Shown one piece after another: positions 1 through 8,879 of a stretch of 64,000 nucleotides of DNA. Origin of the DNA: Alphaproteobacteria bacterium HGW-Alphaproteobacteria-18 (GTDB taxonomy: Bacteria > Pseudomonadota > Alphaproteobacteria > Caulobacterales > Hyphomonadaceae). Below the pieces are notes generated by a model. That model was not told the DNA's origin. It was given only the letters and a program-made list of their open reading frames with translations, and searched no databases. The stretch spans positions 124,001-188,000 of the forward strand of contig PHEH01000003.1 in NCBI GenBank assembly GCA_002841155.1. The letters run 5' to 3'. A program made the translations under genes and the position numbers. Numbering within the stretch: the stretch's first letter is position 1; each line of letters starts with the position of its first letter.

Positions 1-22
1 CCATGATGCTATCTGTTTTCAT
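1..22 (-). CDS. 5' end of an unidentified minus-strand gene (partial)
   Basis: On the minus strand an ATG at 22-20 opens a frame reading M-K-T-D-S-I-M before the window ends. It is preceded by GAGAGG with five bases before the start, a plausible ribosome binding site. Seven residues cannot identify the product. It would lie downstream of the antiporter gene in the same direction. Confidence 0.4.
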
Positions 23-108
23 TCGTACCTCTCATGTTTATCTGTCACCGGGGTGAGAGCTTTTTGTAACACGGCACAGATGGTTGTGGGCGGCAGGATC
101 TTTTGAAT

Positions 109-1599
109 TCAGGGGTTTTTAATCGCAACCACTTCATCCTGGGGCGCGGAATCAGCAGCATCACTTTTGACAACTGGTAGGCCTGCAACAGGGAGATAGC
201 GGACAGAAATTCCGGATATAATCAGTATGCAGGATATCAAAGGGCTTGCGATATTGAACAAGCAGAAGGGCGCGTAGGCCCAAGTGGCTAGCCCCAAGGT
301 CGAAGCCATAAACACGCCACAGGTATTCCAGGGCACAAGAACCGAAGTGACGGTACCAAAGTCCTCTGCAGTGCGCGACAACATTTCAGGACGGAAGCCA
401 CGAGCTTTCACTTCGGCAGCATACATGCGCGTCGACAAGACAATGGAAAGGTACTGATCAGCCGCTACCGTATTGGCCACTAGCGCTGTCGCGCCTGCGC
501 CAAGAAAGATGGATCGATCGCGCCGCATCAGGCCCAGAACTGCCCCCAGAATCCGGTTGAGGCAGCCTGAACGCTCCATCATGCCGCTGAAGAACATAGC
601 GGAAATGATCAACCATACCGTTGTCATCATGCTGGCCATGCCCCCGCGGGACAGGATATCCGAAGCCACGGGCGATCCGCTTTCATATATATATCCCGTC
701 GCCACTATGCTCCAATAGTCCGACAGGCGCTCACCAAAGCTGGCTGCTGCGGCATACGGCTGCGCTAAGAGTCCGGTGAGAATACCCGCGAGAATCGATG
801 TGACAAGAACGACAAGCGGAGGCGCACGCAGTATGGCGAGAACGATCAGCAGCACCATTGGCGCAAAGAGATACCATCCGATCCGGAAGTGGCCCCGCAA
901 TTCCTGAACCAGGGAATTCAATTGCGCGGTATCGAGCTGAGCAGATCCATTCAGGCTGAAAATCAGAAACAGAAGTGCGGCCAGAAGATACGCTGGGATG
1001 GTAGTCCAAAGCATATAGCGGACATGAACAAACAGATCCGCGCCAACCATGCCCGCAGAAAGGTTTGTCGTATCCGAAAGCGGTGACAGTTTGTCCCCGA
1101 AGTAAACGCCGGAAATAATCGCTCCAGCAGTCATCGGAAGGGAAAGACCGGATGCCTGCGCGATGCCGATAATCGCCACGCCGATTGTCCCGGCTGTTGT
1201 CCAGGCGCTACCTGTCGCCAGCGCAACGATCGAACACAATATCATCGCCGCAACATAGAATATTGCAGGATGAAGCAGATCTGATCCGATTACAATCAGT
1301 GCAGGGATGATGCCAGCTGCTATCCAGACCGCGATCAGACCGCCGATGCATAACAGCAGGAGCACGGGTATGACCACCATGCCGAAATATGTTTCCACAG
1401 TGCTTTCCAGCTCTTTCCAGGAAACACCTTTCAGAAATCCGATGGCACCAGCGAGCATACCGGCAACAAGGAGCGCAACCTGAACCGGCCCTCCTGTGGC
1501 ATTGTCACCAAAGATCGAAACGGCCAGACTCAACATAACCAGCAGCGCAAACAAGGGCACCACCGCCAGCCAGAAGGTGGGACGAACAGTTCCAGCCAT
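109..1599 (-). CDS. nhaC: NhaC-family Na+/H+ antiporter
   Basis: A 496-residue polytopic inner-membrane protein, predicted to exchange Na+ for H+. The family-typical block GVYFGDKLSPLSDTTNL lies near residues 163-180, and a second conserved block, EDFGTVTSVLVPWNTCG, lies near 415-432; both are strongly associated with NhaC proteins. Length fits the family (about 460-520). Many hydrophobic segments cover the whole chain and no soluble domain is appended. It lies about 100 bp downstream of a TonB-dependent receptor in the same direction, so the two may share a transcript. NhaC relatives next to receptors and hydrolases sometimes belong to amino-acid or peptide uptake loci; that role here is only inferred. 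Confidence 0.88.
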   Translation of the reverse strand: MAGTVRPTFWLAVVPLFALLVMLSLAVSIFGDNATGGPVQVALLVAGMLAGAIGFLKGVSWKELESTVETYFGMVVIPVLLLLCIGGLIAVWIAAGIIPALIVIGSDLLHPAIFYVAAMILCSIVALATGSAWTTAGTIGVAIIGIAQASGLSLPMTAGAIISGVYFGDKLSPLSDTTNLSAGMVGADLFVHVRYMLWTTIPAYLLAALLFLIFSLNGSAQLDTAQLNSLVQELRGHFRIGWYLFAPMVLLIVLAILRAPPLVVLVTSILAGILTGLLAQPYAAAASFGERLSDYWSIVATGYIYESGSPVASDILSRGGMASMMTTVWLIISAMFFSGMMERSGCLNRILGAVLGLMRRDRSIFLGAGATALVANTVAADQYLSIVLSTRMYAAEVKARGFRPEMLSRTAEDFGTVTSVLVPWNTCGVFMASTLGLATWAYAPFCLFNIASPLISCILIISGISVRYLPVAGLPVVKSDAADSAPQDEVVAIKNP

Positions 1600-1703
1600 A
1601 GTTGCTCATTCCTCCCGGAACTGAATGTTCCGCCGACAAAGCGGCTCTCTATTTGGCGGGGCAGCGCCTGCCGGATAAGACCAACACTGCCCCGTCAGAG
1701 CAC

Positions 1704-3926
1704 TCAGAATGATTTTCTAAGCGCGACACCCACCGTTCTGGGAGTCAGGAAGGATTCTGCAGGCGCACCCGCATATGAAAAAGTATCGGAGAAGGTTGCA
1801 GCATTCTCATTTAGAAGGTTTTTGGCAAAGATGGATAGGTCCCAGTCATTCTTCTGAAGTCCAATGCTTGCATTCATGACGACGTAATCGCCAACCTCTT
1901 TGTCCTGAGTGATGCCGAAACGCGTATCCAGTTCATTGGCGGCAACATTGTCCTGGAACTCCTCAATCAAAGTGGAGCGGAATGAGCCGATATAGTTCGC
2001 GTTCCAGTTTGCGTAGAAATCCATGCCATGACTCAGTGGACGGTCATAAGACAGCGCAATATTCATCATGGATTCCGGCGAGGCGGGCAACCGCTGGCTC
2101 TGGTACTCGGCGTTCCCGCCGAGTTCTGTATCAATGTAAGAACCACTCAGGGAAAGTGACAGATTCCGGCTGAGAAGCGCCGAGAACTCAGCTTCAATGC
2201 CTTTGCTGGTGGCATTGCCGAGATTGATAAGCGGCGTGTAAGCCCCACCGGCCAGCGTCAGGAAGACCGGAATTTCTGTCCATTCAGCGTAGAAAATGGC
2301 ACCACTAAGGCTGGCACGGCCACCCGCCAGCGAAAGCTTGGTTCCTGCCTCATAGTTCCAAAGAGAGTCAGACTTGTAGGAATAGTATTGCTCTTCATTC
2401 GGAATATTCACTCCAGGCAAGTTCGGGGGGGCACCGTTATATCCACCGAGGCGGAAGCCTTTCGAAACCTGGAAATAGTATAGCTGCCCGCTAGCCGGCT
2501 CGTAGCGGAGGTTCACGCGCGGAGTCCACACGCCTTCAGCCTGCTTGCCAGCTTCCGTGTCAACCGTGATGTCTTGCTCGTAATCGGAGTATCGGATCCC
2601 GAGATCGAGGCCCCATGCGCCGGGCAGATCAATATTGGCCTCTGCAAATCCGGACCATTGAGCTGCATCATTGGTACGGTCGATTGCCAGGATTTCTCCA
2701 AACAGCGCATCTTCCACAAACACTGACTGACGGACGGATTCTTCCTTGCGATAGAAAACACCAACAATCCACTGAATTGGCCCATCGGTCTGTGAGGTCA
2801 GACGCACTTCCTGCGAAAACACATCGCTGGCAATGCGGTCGTCACTGTAGAGATCGTAAGATTCCAGCCCCCAGAATGCTGGAGGGCCGGCCAGTGCAAT
2901 GACATTTCCGTCAAAGAGTGATGAGTCCCGCCGGCCGAAATACTCGGACTCATAATAAGCCGTCACCGAATCCAGCTTCACATTGCCGAAGTCGTATCCG
3001 ACATTCAAATTGTACAAGGTAAAGTCGGTGTCATCTTTTTCATCGTTGCGCCGACGCTGGGCGTTGCCTGCCGTTTCAAATGGCTCACGGATCCGCCGTC
3101 CATCAACCTCTGTCGTCTGATTGACGACCTGAAGTAAGAAATCAAGCTTTTCGGTGGGCTCGACCAACAGCGCGATACGTCCTCCGGCAACGGTCCCGCC
3201 GCCGACCTTAGTACCAGACTGCAGGTTTCTCACATATGCGGCCTCGTCGCGCTGGTAGAGAGATCCGCGTAGCGCGGCCTTGCCGCCCGCCAGAGGCAAG
3301 TTCACGGTCGCCTTCAGGTCGCTAGCGGCGTTGTCTCCCCCGTCGACGGAGCTTACGCTCGCCGCAAGATCGGCACTGAAACCATCAAGGTCAGGGCGAT
3401 TTGGCAGCACACGCAGCGTGCCGCCAAGCGAACCAGCGCCATAGTATGTCCCTTGCGGCCCGCGCAGTACTTCGATCCGCTGAATATCGACCGGTTCGAC
3501 TTCAAGTGCCCGGATGCCGCCATTCAACGCCACCTCATCAAAGTAGGTAACAACTGTACCCCCGAGGTTGCTTCCACCCGGTGTCGTCGCCAGTCCACGG
3601 ATGATCACGTTGCTGACGCCAATTCCACCATCCACCAACGCCACGCCGGGCACGGTGGTTAGATAGTCGCGATACTCACTCGCCCCAAGTTTCTTAAGGT
3701 CATCACCCGTGACGGCTGAGATCGAATAGGCCGCATCGAGAATGTCTTCCTCCCGTTTGCTGGCGGTGACCGTAACACTCTTGAGGACATAGGTGTCGTC
3801 TGCGGATTCTGCCTCCGGCGCCTTATCCTGTGCGAAAGCAAGCGATGCGGGACTGGCAATTGCCAGGGCAGGTAACATCGCCACGGTTGCGAGAAACCTG
3901 TATCTTGAATTCCTGAATTTGTTCAC
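1704..3926 (-). CDS. TonB-dependent outer-membrane receptor
   Basis: About 740 residues with an N-terminal signal peptide ending near a SLAFAQ cleavage site, a plug domain (roughly residues 50-160, including the ILRGPQGTYYG-like motif EVLRGPQGTYYGAG) and a beta barrel ending in aromatic F (VALRKSF). The substrate cannot be read from sequence; the divergent plug resembles the broad sphingomonad/caulobacterial class rather than a classical siderophore receptor. A TTG at 3932 would add two residues, but the GTG at 3926 sits seven bases after GGGAGG and is the better start. The downstream antiporter and the upstream hydrolase relic suggest a small uptake/processing locus. Confidence 0.88.
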   Translation of the reverse strand: MNKFRNSRYRFLATVAMLPALAIASPASLAFAQDKAPEAESADDTYVLKSVTVTASKREEDILDAAYSISAVTGDDLKKLGASEYRDYLTTVPGVALVDGGIGVSNVIIRGLATTPGGSNLGGTVVTYFDEVALNGGIRALEVEPVDIQRIEVLRGPQGTYYGAGSLGGTLRVLPNRPDLDGFSADLAASVSSVDGGDNAASDLKATVNLPLAGGKAALRGSLYQRDEAAYVRNLQSGTKVGGGTVAGGRIALLVEPTEKLDFLLQVVNQTTEVDGRRIREPFETAGNAQRRRNDEKDDTDFTLYNLNVGYDFGNVKLDSVTAYYESEYFGRRDSSLFDGNVIALAGPPAFWGLESYDLYSDDRIASDVFSQEVRLTSQTDGPIQWIVGVFYRKEESVRQSVFVEDALFGEILAIDRTNDAAQWSGFAEANIDLPGAWGLDLGIRYSDYEQDITVDTEAGKQAEGVWTPRVNLRYEPASGQLYYFQVSKGFRLGGYNGAPPNLPGVNIPNEEQYYSYKSDSLWNYEAGTKLSLAGGRASLSGAIFYAEWTEIPVFLTLAGGAYTPLINLGNATSKGIEAEFSALLSRNLSLSLSGSYIDTELGGNAEYQSQRLPASPESMMNIALSYDRPLSHGMDFYANWNANYIGSFRSTLIEEFQDNVAANELDTRFGITQDKEVGDYVVMNASIGLQKNDWDLSIFAKNLLNENAATFSDTFSYAGAPAESFLTPRTVGVALRKSF

Positions 3927-4086
3927 TGCCAAACCTCCCTATTATCGGCATACAATTTTAAGAGAGCACCGCAGGCCGGGATGCTGAAGATTTCTTCGGA
4001 GAGAAACAAAGGATCGCAACGAAACTGCGCTCAGCACCAAAGAATCTGCTTAGGTGGCCGGCTTTGGTGAACGATTATGCGGCCCG

Positions 4087-4730
4087 TCATTGGGCGCCCA
4101 TCTCCTGATCAAAGAAAGCATTCGAAACTCTGTAGGCGCGCCCTGATTCTGGGGTGCCATATAGCAACGGCTGGAATGCGTGCGGCATGCCTTGATAGAT
4201 GACGAGCACAGCCACGCTACCCTGACCTGCAATCGCCTGATAAAGCCGGACGGAATCGCTGAGCAGAAACTCGCGGGCACCAGCCTGGATCAGTGTTGGC
4301 GGAACCCCCTTTGTGAAATCACCAAAAACCGGGGACACATAAGCCAGCTTCTGATCGTCTCCTGAGGCATACTGGCTGCGCGCAAACGAACGTCCACCTT
4401 TTGGAGGGCAGCGGCTGGACCCCATTCCCGCAGTGTTCGGAATGTTTCTCCTTCTACCGTCAGGTCTGCGCATGCAGACTGGGCAAGAAACGCTGCAGGC
4501 ATTGCAGTCCACTGTCCCTGATCCGCAAAATGCTCCCGGCAGCGATCCCTCCGCCTGCCGAGTCTCCGGGAAAACTGATTTGACCGCGCGGCACGCCCTG
4601 ATCGATCAATGCCTTGTACACTGACAGAACTTGTCCGGTAATCTCTTCCCAATCAGCGTCCGGCGCGGGCATGTAATCCACGGAGTATATCACGCGGCAA
4701 TCACGAAACTGGCATTTTGAAAGACTGTCT
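4087..4730 (-). pseudogene. Frameshifted alpha/beta-hydrolase (fold-3 esterase) relic
   Basis: Pieces of one esterase lie in different minus-strand frames. The upstream piece (about 4460-4720) reads VIYSVDYMPAPD and then the nucleophile elbow GDSAGGG. The middle piece (about 4380-4480) is in another frame with the ADLTVEGETF segment. The downstream piece (4087 to about 4400) has SPVFGDFTKGVPPTLIQAG and the histidine context GMPHAFQPLL, ending in a stop at 4087. Order and spacing match hormone-sensitive-lipase-like hydrolases, but at least two frameshifts separate the parts, and the HGGG oxyanion block expected upstream is missing. It cannot give a full enzyme. Confidence 0.8.
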
Positions 4731-4753
4731 GCTAGCGGGCAAGGATAGGAAAA

Positions 4754-5194
4754 TCAGGGCCGCCGCTTTATGCGGGTCGACAGGATGATCGAGGTTCGCG
4801 TCCTCTGAACGCCATCAATGGCAATGACCTCATCAACAGACGCCTCCAGGCTCTCCACCGAGGGTGCGGAAATGACGACGATCAAGTCGAACTCCCCACT
4901 TACGGAGTGGACCTCCTCGACACCCGGCACGCGCGACAAGCACTGGACAACGGCGTCCATGGTCTTCGGTCCGACAGTGACCAGCACATGGGCGCTGACC
5001 CAGCTGCGTTGATACGTGGCCGCCAGAAGACAGGTATAGGACTCGATTACTCCGGACGCCTCCAGACGCTCTAGCCGCTTTTGCGCCGTCGACCGGGAGA
5101 CCCCGAGCGTCTTTGCCAGATCAGAGACGCTGATCCGTCCCGAAGTCTTTAGAACCTCGATCATCTCCAGATCGGCCTTCGAGAGACGGATCAC
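4754..5194 (-). CDS. Lrp/AsnC-family transcriptional regulator
   Basis: 146 residues with an N-terminal winged helix (about 1-60: MIRLSKADLEMIEVL, then the recognition region VSRSTAQKRLERLEASG) and a C-terminal RAM/effector-binding ferredoxin-like domain (about 70-140, EVHSVSGEFDLIVVI). Lrp/AsnC proteins bind DNA as dimers to octamers and sense amino acids. It is divergent from the aminotransferase/astA operon with a 128-bp AT-rich gap, so it most likely regulates that operon and itself. Length and layout are normal. Confidence 0.9.
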   Translation of the reverse strand: MIRLSKADLEMIEVLKTSGRISVSDLAKTLGVSRSTAQKRLERLEASGVIESYTCLLAATYQRSWVSAHVLVTVGPKTMDAVVQCLSRVPGVEEVHSVSGEFDLIVVISAPSVESLEASVDEVIAIDGVQRTRTSIILSTRIKRRP

Positions 5195-5322
5195 ACCAAA
5201 TCATCCTTTTTGTATAAATTAGGCATTATATTGGCTAATATATTGCATCATATATTTCAATTCACTCATTACATTGATGCATATCTTGGCGCACGCTGCT
5301 TCCTGCAAATCAGGAAGCCACA
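5195..5322. promoter_or_regulatory. Divergent promoter region between lrp-type gene and ast-like operon
   Basis: This gap is far more AT-rich than the surrounding genes and contains repeated ATATATT/ATTATAT runs. Two related words, TTGCATCATAT and TTGATGCATAT, also lie here, as does ATTAG...CTAAT in inverted orientation around 5218-5241. Lrp-family regulators bind degenerate AT-rich sites, so this is the likely operator region. AGGA at about 5312 serves as ribosome binding site for the gene at 5323. Confidence 0.5.
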
Positions 5323-6534
5323 ATGAGCAGAGACAGCCTATTCCCCACCTACTCCCCGCCTAATATTCGCTTTGCCGCCGGTGAGGGCAGCTGGCTCACG
5401 GATATCCAGGGGCGCCGCTATCTCGACTTCATCGCCGGAATTTCCGTCAATACGCTTGGTCATGCCCACCCCGCTCTCGTCGCCGCTCTCCATGATCAGG
5501 CACAGAAGCTCTGGCATCTGAGTAATATGTTCGACGTACCCGGACAATCTAAACTGGCGCAGCGCTATTGCGACCTGACCTTCGCCGACCGGGTCTTTTT
5601 CACCAATTCCGGCGCTGAATCGATTGAGTGTGCGCTGAAAAGTGCCAGGCGCTATCATGCAGCAAACGGAGATCCGGACCGGGTCAACGTAATTGGCTTC
5701 GAAGGCGCTTTCCATGGACGCACCTACGCGACCATCAACGCAGCGGGAAACCCGAAATACCTTGAAGGATTCGGACCTCCGCTTCCAGGCTACGTCCAGG
5801 CGCCGTTCGGCGACATCGAAGCCCTGAAAGCCCTCGTCGGCCCCGACACTGCAGCGATCCTGATTGAGCCCGTGCAGGGTGAAGGCGGCTTGCGGGCAGC
5901 GCCGGTGGATTATCTCGAAGGGCTTCGCAAACTCTGTAATGAGCATGGCGTGCTGCTGATCTATGACGAAGTGCAATGCGGCGCGGGTCGCACCGGCCAG
6001 CTCTTTGCCCATCAGTGGAGCGACAAGGCAGCACCCGACATAATGGCCGTCGCCAAGGGCGTCGGCGGCGGCTTTCCACTGGGTATGTGCCTCGCCACTG
6101 AAGCCGTCGCCCGGCACATGACCCCCGGCACCCACGGCACAACTTATGGCGGCAACGCTCTTGCAGTTGCTGTGGGCGCTGCCATCCTTGATCATATCAC
6201 AGAGAAGGGATTTCTGGACAATGTCAGCGTGCGTTCTGCGCAGCTCAGGGGGGGGCTGGAAAGTCTTCGGTCACAGTATCCTGACCTGATCGTTGAAATT
6301 CGCGGCAAGGGATTGCTGACAGGCTTCAAGGTCAGCGGAATTGCCAACACAGATTTCCGCGACGCCTTGCGCGAAAGCGGACTGCTCGTTGGTATCGCTG
6401 GCGACAACGTTATTCGTCTCGCGCCGCCGCTGAACGTAAAGCCGGAAGAAATTGACGAAGCGCTTGCGAAGCTAGCCTCCAGTTTGGCGGGATTTACGTC
6501 GAAAACCGGCCGGCTCGCTTCTGCCTCCTCATGA
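5323..6534 (+). CDS. astC: Acetylornithine/succinylornithine aminotransferase
   Basis: A 403-residue class III PLP aminotransferase. Visible signatures are NSGAES (95-100) and GAFHGRT (128-134) for cofactor binding, YDEVQ with D215, and the Schiff-base lysine K245 in AVAKGVGGGFPLG. Biosynthetic ArgD and catabolic AstC share this fold; the next gene being astA, overlapped by four bases, argues for the catabolic role, converting N2-succinylornithine to succinylglutamate semialdehyde with 2-oxoglutarate as acceptor. First gene of a five-gene plus-strand operon under the divergent Lrp-type regulator. Confidence 0.9.
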   Translation: MSRDSLFPTYSPPNIRFAAGEGSWLTDIQGRRYLDFIAGISVNTLGHAHPALVAALHDQAQKLWHLSNMFDVPGQSKLAQRYCDLTFADRVFFTNSGAESIECALKSARRYHAANGDPDRVNVIGFEGAFHGRTYATINAAGNPKYLEGFGPPLPGYVQAPFGDIEALKALVGPDTAAILIEPVQGEGGLRAAPVDYLEGLRKLCNEHGVLLIYDEVQCGAGRTGQLFAHQWSDKAAPDIMAVAKGVGGGFPLGMCLATEAVARHMTPGTHGTTYGGNALAVAVGAAILDHITEKGFLDNVSVRSAQLRGGLESLRSQYPDLIVEIRGKGLLTGFKVSGIANTDFRDALRESGLLVGIAGDNVIRLAPPLNVKPEEIDEALAKLASSLAGFTSKTGRLASASS

Positions 6535-7571
6535 CCAAAGTTAAGGGTTACGCAATCCGGCCGGTTCGCGCAGCGGATTTACAAGAGGTATTTAGCCTTA
6601 GCATGTTCGCCGGCGCAGGCCTCACAAGCCTTCAGCCGGATATACAGTTTCTCGGGGCCCTGATCGCCAAAAGTGAGGCCTCCTTTGCGGGTCCAATACA
6701 GACCAACAGCCAGACCTTCCTACTGGTCATGGAGTCTTTTGACACTGGCGAAATTGTCGGCTGCGCCAGCATCAAGACTTGTGTCGGTACGGATGACTTC
6801 ATGTGCGCTGATTTTGCAATAGAGGGCGGCAACCTAGAGCGTCCGGATAACCTTATCTTGAAGCGCACTCTTGAAGGTTTTACGGAGGTTGGTTCGTTGT
6901 TCCTGCGAGCGGACCACCGGGCCTCCGGGGCGGGTCGCTTCCTTGCAAGGGCGAGGTATATCCTAATGGCAAACCAGAGGCATTTGTTCGATCAGCCCAT
7001 CGTAGCGCAACTTCGCGGCTGGAGCGAAGACGATGGCCGCGCCCCGTTCTATGACGAAGTCTGGAGTGATCGCCTTCGCATGACTTATCAGCAGAGCGAT
7101 GCACGCCTTGCCCGAGAAGGCGCGCGATTCATTCTTGATGTATTCGAAGGGATAGAAATCGACCCACGCGCACTGAGCGTCCCGGCCGCGTCGGCAATTG
7201 CCCGTCCGCACCCGACAGCGGCGGGCGCCCTGAAACTGCTTGAAGAAGAAGGTTTCCGGCAAGCAGACCTCATAGATTTGGCGGATGGTGGACCGATCAT
7301 GGTTGGTCAGATCGGTACCCTCTCCAGCCTCCAGACTGCCCGCCCAGTCAGCCTGAAGATCAGCGACCCCACCCCAGCGGACAGAAGCGGGATGCTTTCA
7401 AATTCCTCCTTCTCTGGATTCCGCGCCTGTGTCGGCGCCTTCCAAGAAGCAGAGGGCTCAGTTGCCTGCCCCGCCTTCGTTGAAGACTTTCTGAGAACTG
7501 CTGACCAACCAATCCTGTTTTCCCGCGACCCCTTGCCCCACCTCTGCCTACCTCGCGCCGAAATTTACTGA
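6531..7571 (+). CDS. astA: Arginine/ornithine N-succinyltransferase AstA
   Basis: 346 residues of the AstA family (acyl-CoA N-acyltransferase fold), transferring succinyl from succinyl-CoA to the alpha-amino group of arginine or ornithine. The N-terminal pattern IRPVRAADLQEVFSLS...GLTSLQ, the middle block LFLRADHRASGAGRFLARAR and the substrate-domain block AQLRGWSEDDGRAPFYDEVW follow the family order. Its ATG overlaps the stop of the aminotransferase (ATGA), so translation is probably coupled. No succinylarginine dihydrolase (astB) or desuccinylase (astE) is present in the window, so ornithine may be the real substrate, or those genes lie elsewhere. Confidence 0.88.
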   Translation: MTKVKGYAIRPVRAADLQEVFSLSMFAGAGLTSLQPDIQFLGALIAKSEASFAGPIQTNSQTFLLVMESFDTGEIVGCASIKTCVGTDDFMCADFAIEGGNLERPDNLILKRTLEGFTEVGSLFLRADHRASGAGRFLARARYILMANQRHLFDQPIVAQLRGWSEDDGRAPFYDEVWSDRLRMTYQQSDARLAREGARFILDVFEGIEIDPRALSVPAASAIARPHPTAAGALKLLEEEGFRQADLIDLADGGPIMVGQIGTLSSLQTARPVSLKISDPTPADRSGMLSNSSFSGFRACVGAFQEAEGSVACPAFVEDFLRTADQPILFSRDPLPHLCLPRAEIY

Positions 7572-7594
7572 ATATCAGTCCACGGAATTATAGC

Positions 7595-8821
7595 ATGTCT
7601 GATCTAATCTCAGCCTGGCGCTTGCGCCAGATGTTCACGCTCCGCCTTTCCAAGATGTACTGCGACGAAGTCCCAGCCTATGGACGCCTGATCGACGTCG
7701 TCAATAAGATCAACCGACAGAGCTTGTCACCCGATGTCAGCGATATTCGTCACGGCGCAATTCGCCTCGCACTCCCGGACGAGCTTTCGCTCCTGCGGCG
7801 CGCCTTCCGTGTGCTCGGCATGCACCCTGTTGGTTATTACGATCTCGCAACGGCCGGCCTACCCGTCCACTCGACAGCATTCCGCCCCCTTACCGCCGGA
7901 GAGATAGGAAAGAACCCTTTCCGTCTCTTTGCATCTCTTGTGCGTTTGGACCAAATTGCCTCGCCTGCTTTGCAGCGTGATGCCAAACGACTAATGGAGA
8001 AACGATCCATCCTTGCTCCACAAGCGCTTGCCCAAATTGAACAAGCCGAACGCAAGGGCGGCCTGACACACTCCGAGGGCGAATTATTTCTGAGTAGCCT
8101 CATAGAGACCTTCCGCTGGCGTGGGAAATCGGTCGCCAGCCGGCAAGTCTATGAGGCAATGATTGCCGAACACCCGCTGCTCGCTGATGTCCTATGTTTT
8201 GAAAATCCGCACATCAATCATCTAACGCCCCACGTTTCTGACATTGATGCTGCCCAATCGGAGATGATCGCTCAAGGCCTGCCGGCCAAGAAGAAGATTG
8301 AAGGCCCACCGCAAAGGAAATGCCCCGTTCTTCTGCGCCAGACAGCCTTCAGGGCACTGGAGGAAACTGTCCGCTTTGCGCCAGCTTGGGATGGCGCAGA
8401 CGAAGGCGCCCACACGGCGCGGTTCGGCGAAATCGAGCAACGCGGAGCGGCCCTCACCGCGCGAGGCATGACGCTCTACGATGACTGCCTCTCCCGTGAT
8501 GCCTTCGCAGACCTGCCAGATGACTGGGACACTCTCAGACGAAAGGGACTCGCTTGGTTCCGCTACACGCTAACGCCAGATACCCTTGCCTCTGACATCC
8601 TTACACAGCCATCTTCCCCGGAGGACTTCGAGGACCTGCTCAAGGACGGGATACTGAGCGCAGCCCCCATCGTCTACGAAGACTTTCTTCCTGTCAGCGC
8701 CGCTGGCATCTTCCATTCCAATCTGAAGCAGGCCGGAACATCAGCAACGGGCCAGAGAGGAAATAAGGACGCCTTCGAACAAGCGCTCGGCAGCAAGGTT
8801 CACGATCCACAGGCCCTCTAA
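7595..8821 (+). CDS. hglS: DUF1338/HglS-type 2-oxoadipate dioxygenase, prematurely stopped
   Basis: 408 residues of the VOC-like DUF1338 family; characterised members (HglS/YdcJ) convert 2-oxoadipate to D-2-hydroxyglutarate with Fe(II) and O2. Probable metal ligands are H53 (RHGAIRL), H209 (NHLTPH) and E279 (RFGEIEQRG); the H53-to-H209 spacing equals that of the H70/H226 pair I recall for HglS. The frame stops at TAA 8819-8821 after H-D-P-Q-A-L, but the same frame continues for 21 further sense codons (R-A-E-Y-E-R-S-L...) to TAG 8885-8887, which overlaps the next start as expected in this tight operon. The TAA therefore looks like a recent nonsense change, probably of a Tyr codon. All presumed ligands remain. 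Confidence 0.85.
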   Translation: MSDLISAWRLRQMFTLRLSKMYCDEVPAYGRLIDVVNKINRQSLSPDVSDIRHGAIRLALPDELSLLRRAFRVLGMHPVGYYDLATAGLPVHSTAFRPLTAGEIGKNPFRLFASLVRLDQIASPALQRDAKRLMEKRSILAPQALAQIEQAERKGGLTHSEGELFLSSLIETFRWRGKSVASRQVYEAMIAEHPLLADVLCFENPHINHLTPHVSDIDAAQSEMIAQGLPAKKKIEGPPQRKCPVLLRQTAFRALEETVRFAPAWDGADEGAHTARFGEIEQRGAALTARGMTLYDDCLSRDAFADLPDDWDTLRRKGLAWFRYTLTPDTLASDILTQPSSPEDFEDLLKDGILSAAPIVYEDFLPVSAAGIFHSNLKQAGTSATGQRGNKDAFEQALGSKVHDPQAL

Positions 8822-8879
8822 CGTGCCGAGTACGAACGCTCCCTGAAAAAAATCGTCATGCCGGACCTGGAAGCGATCG

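Noticed and set aside
5338-6195. A 285-codon frame opposite the aminotransferase gene
   Set aside because: Shadow of a highly conserved PLP enzyme.
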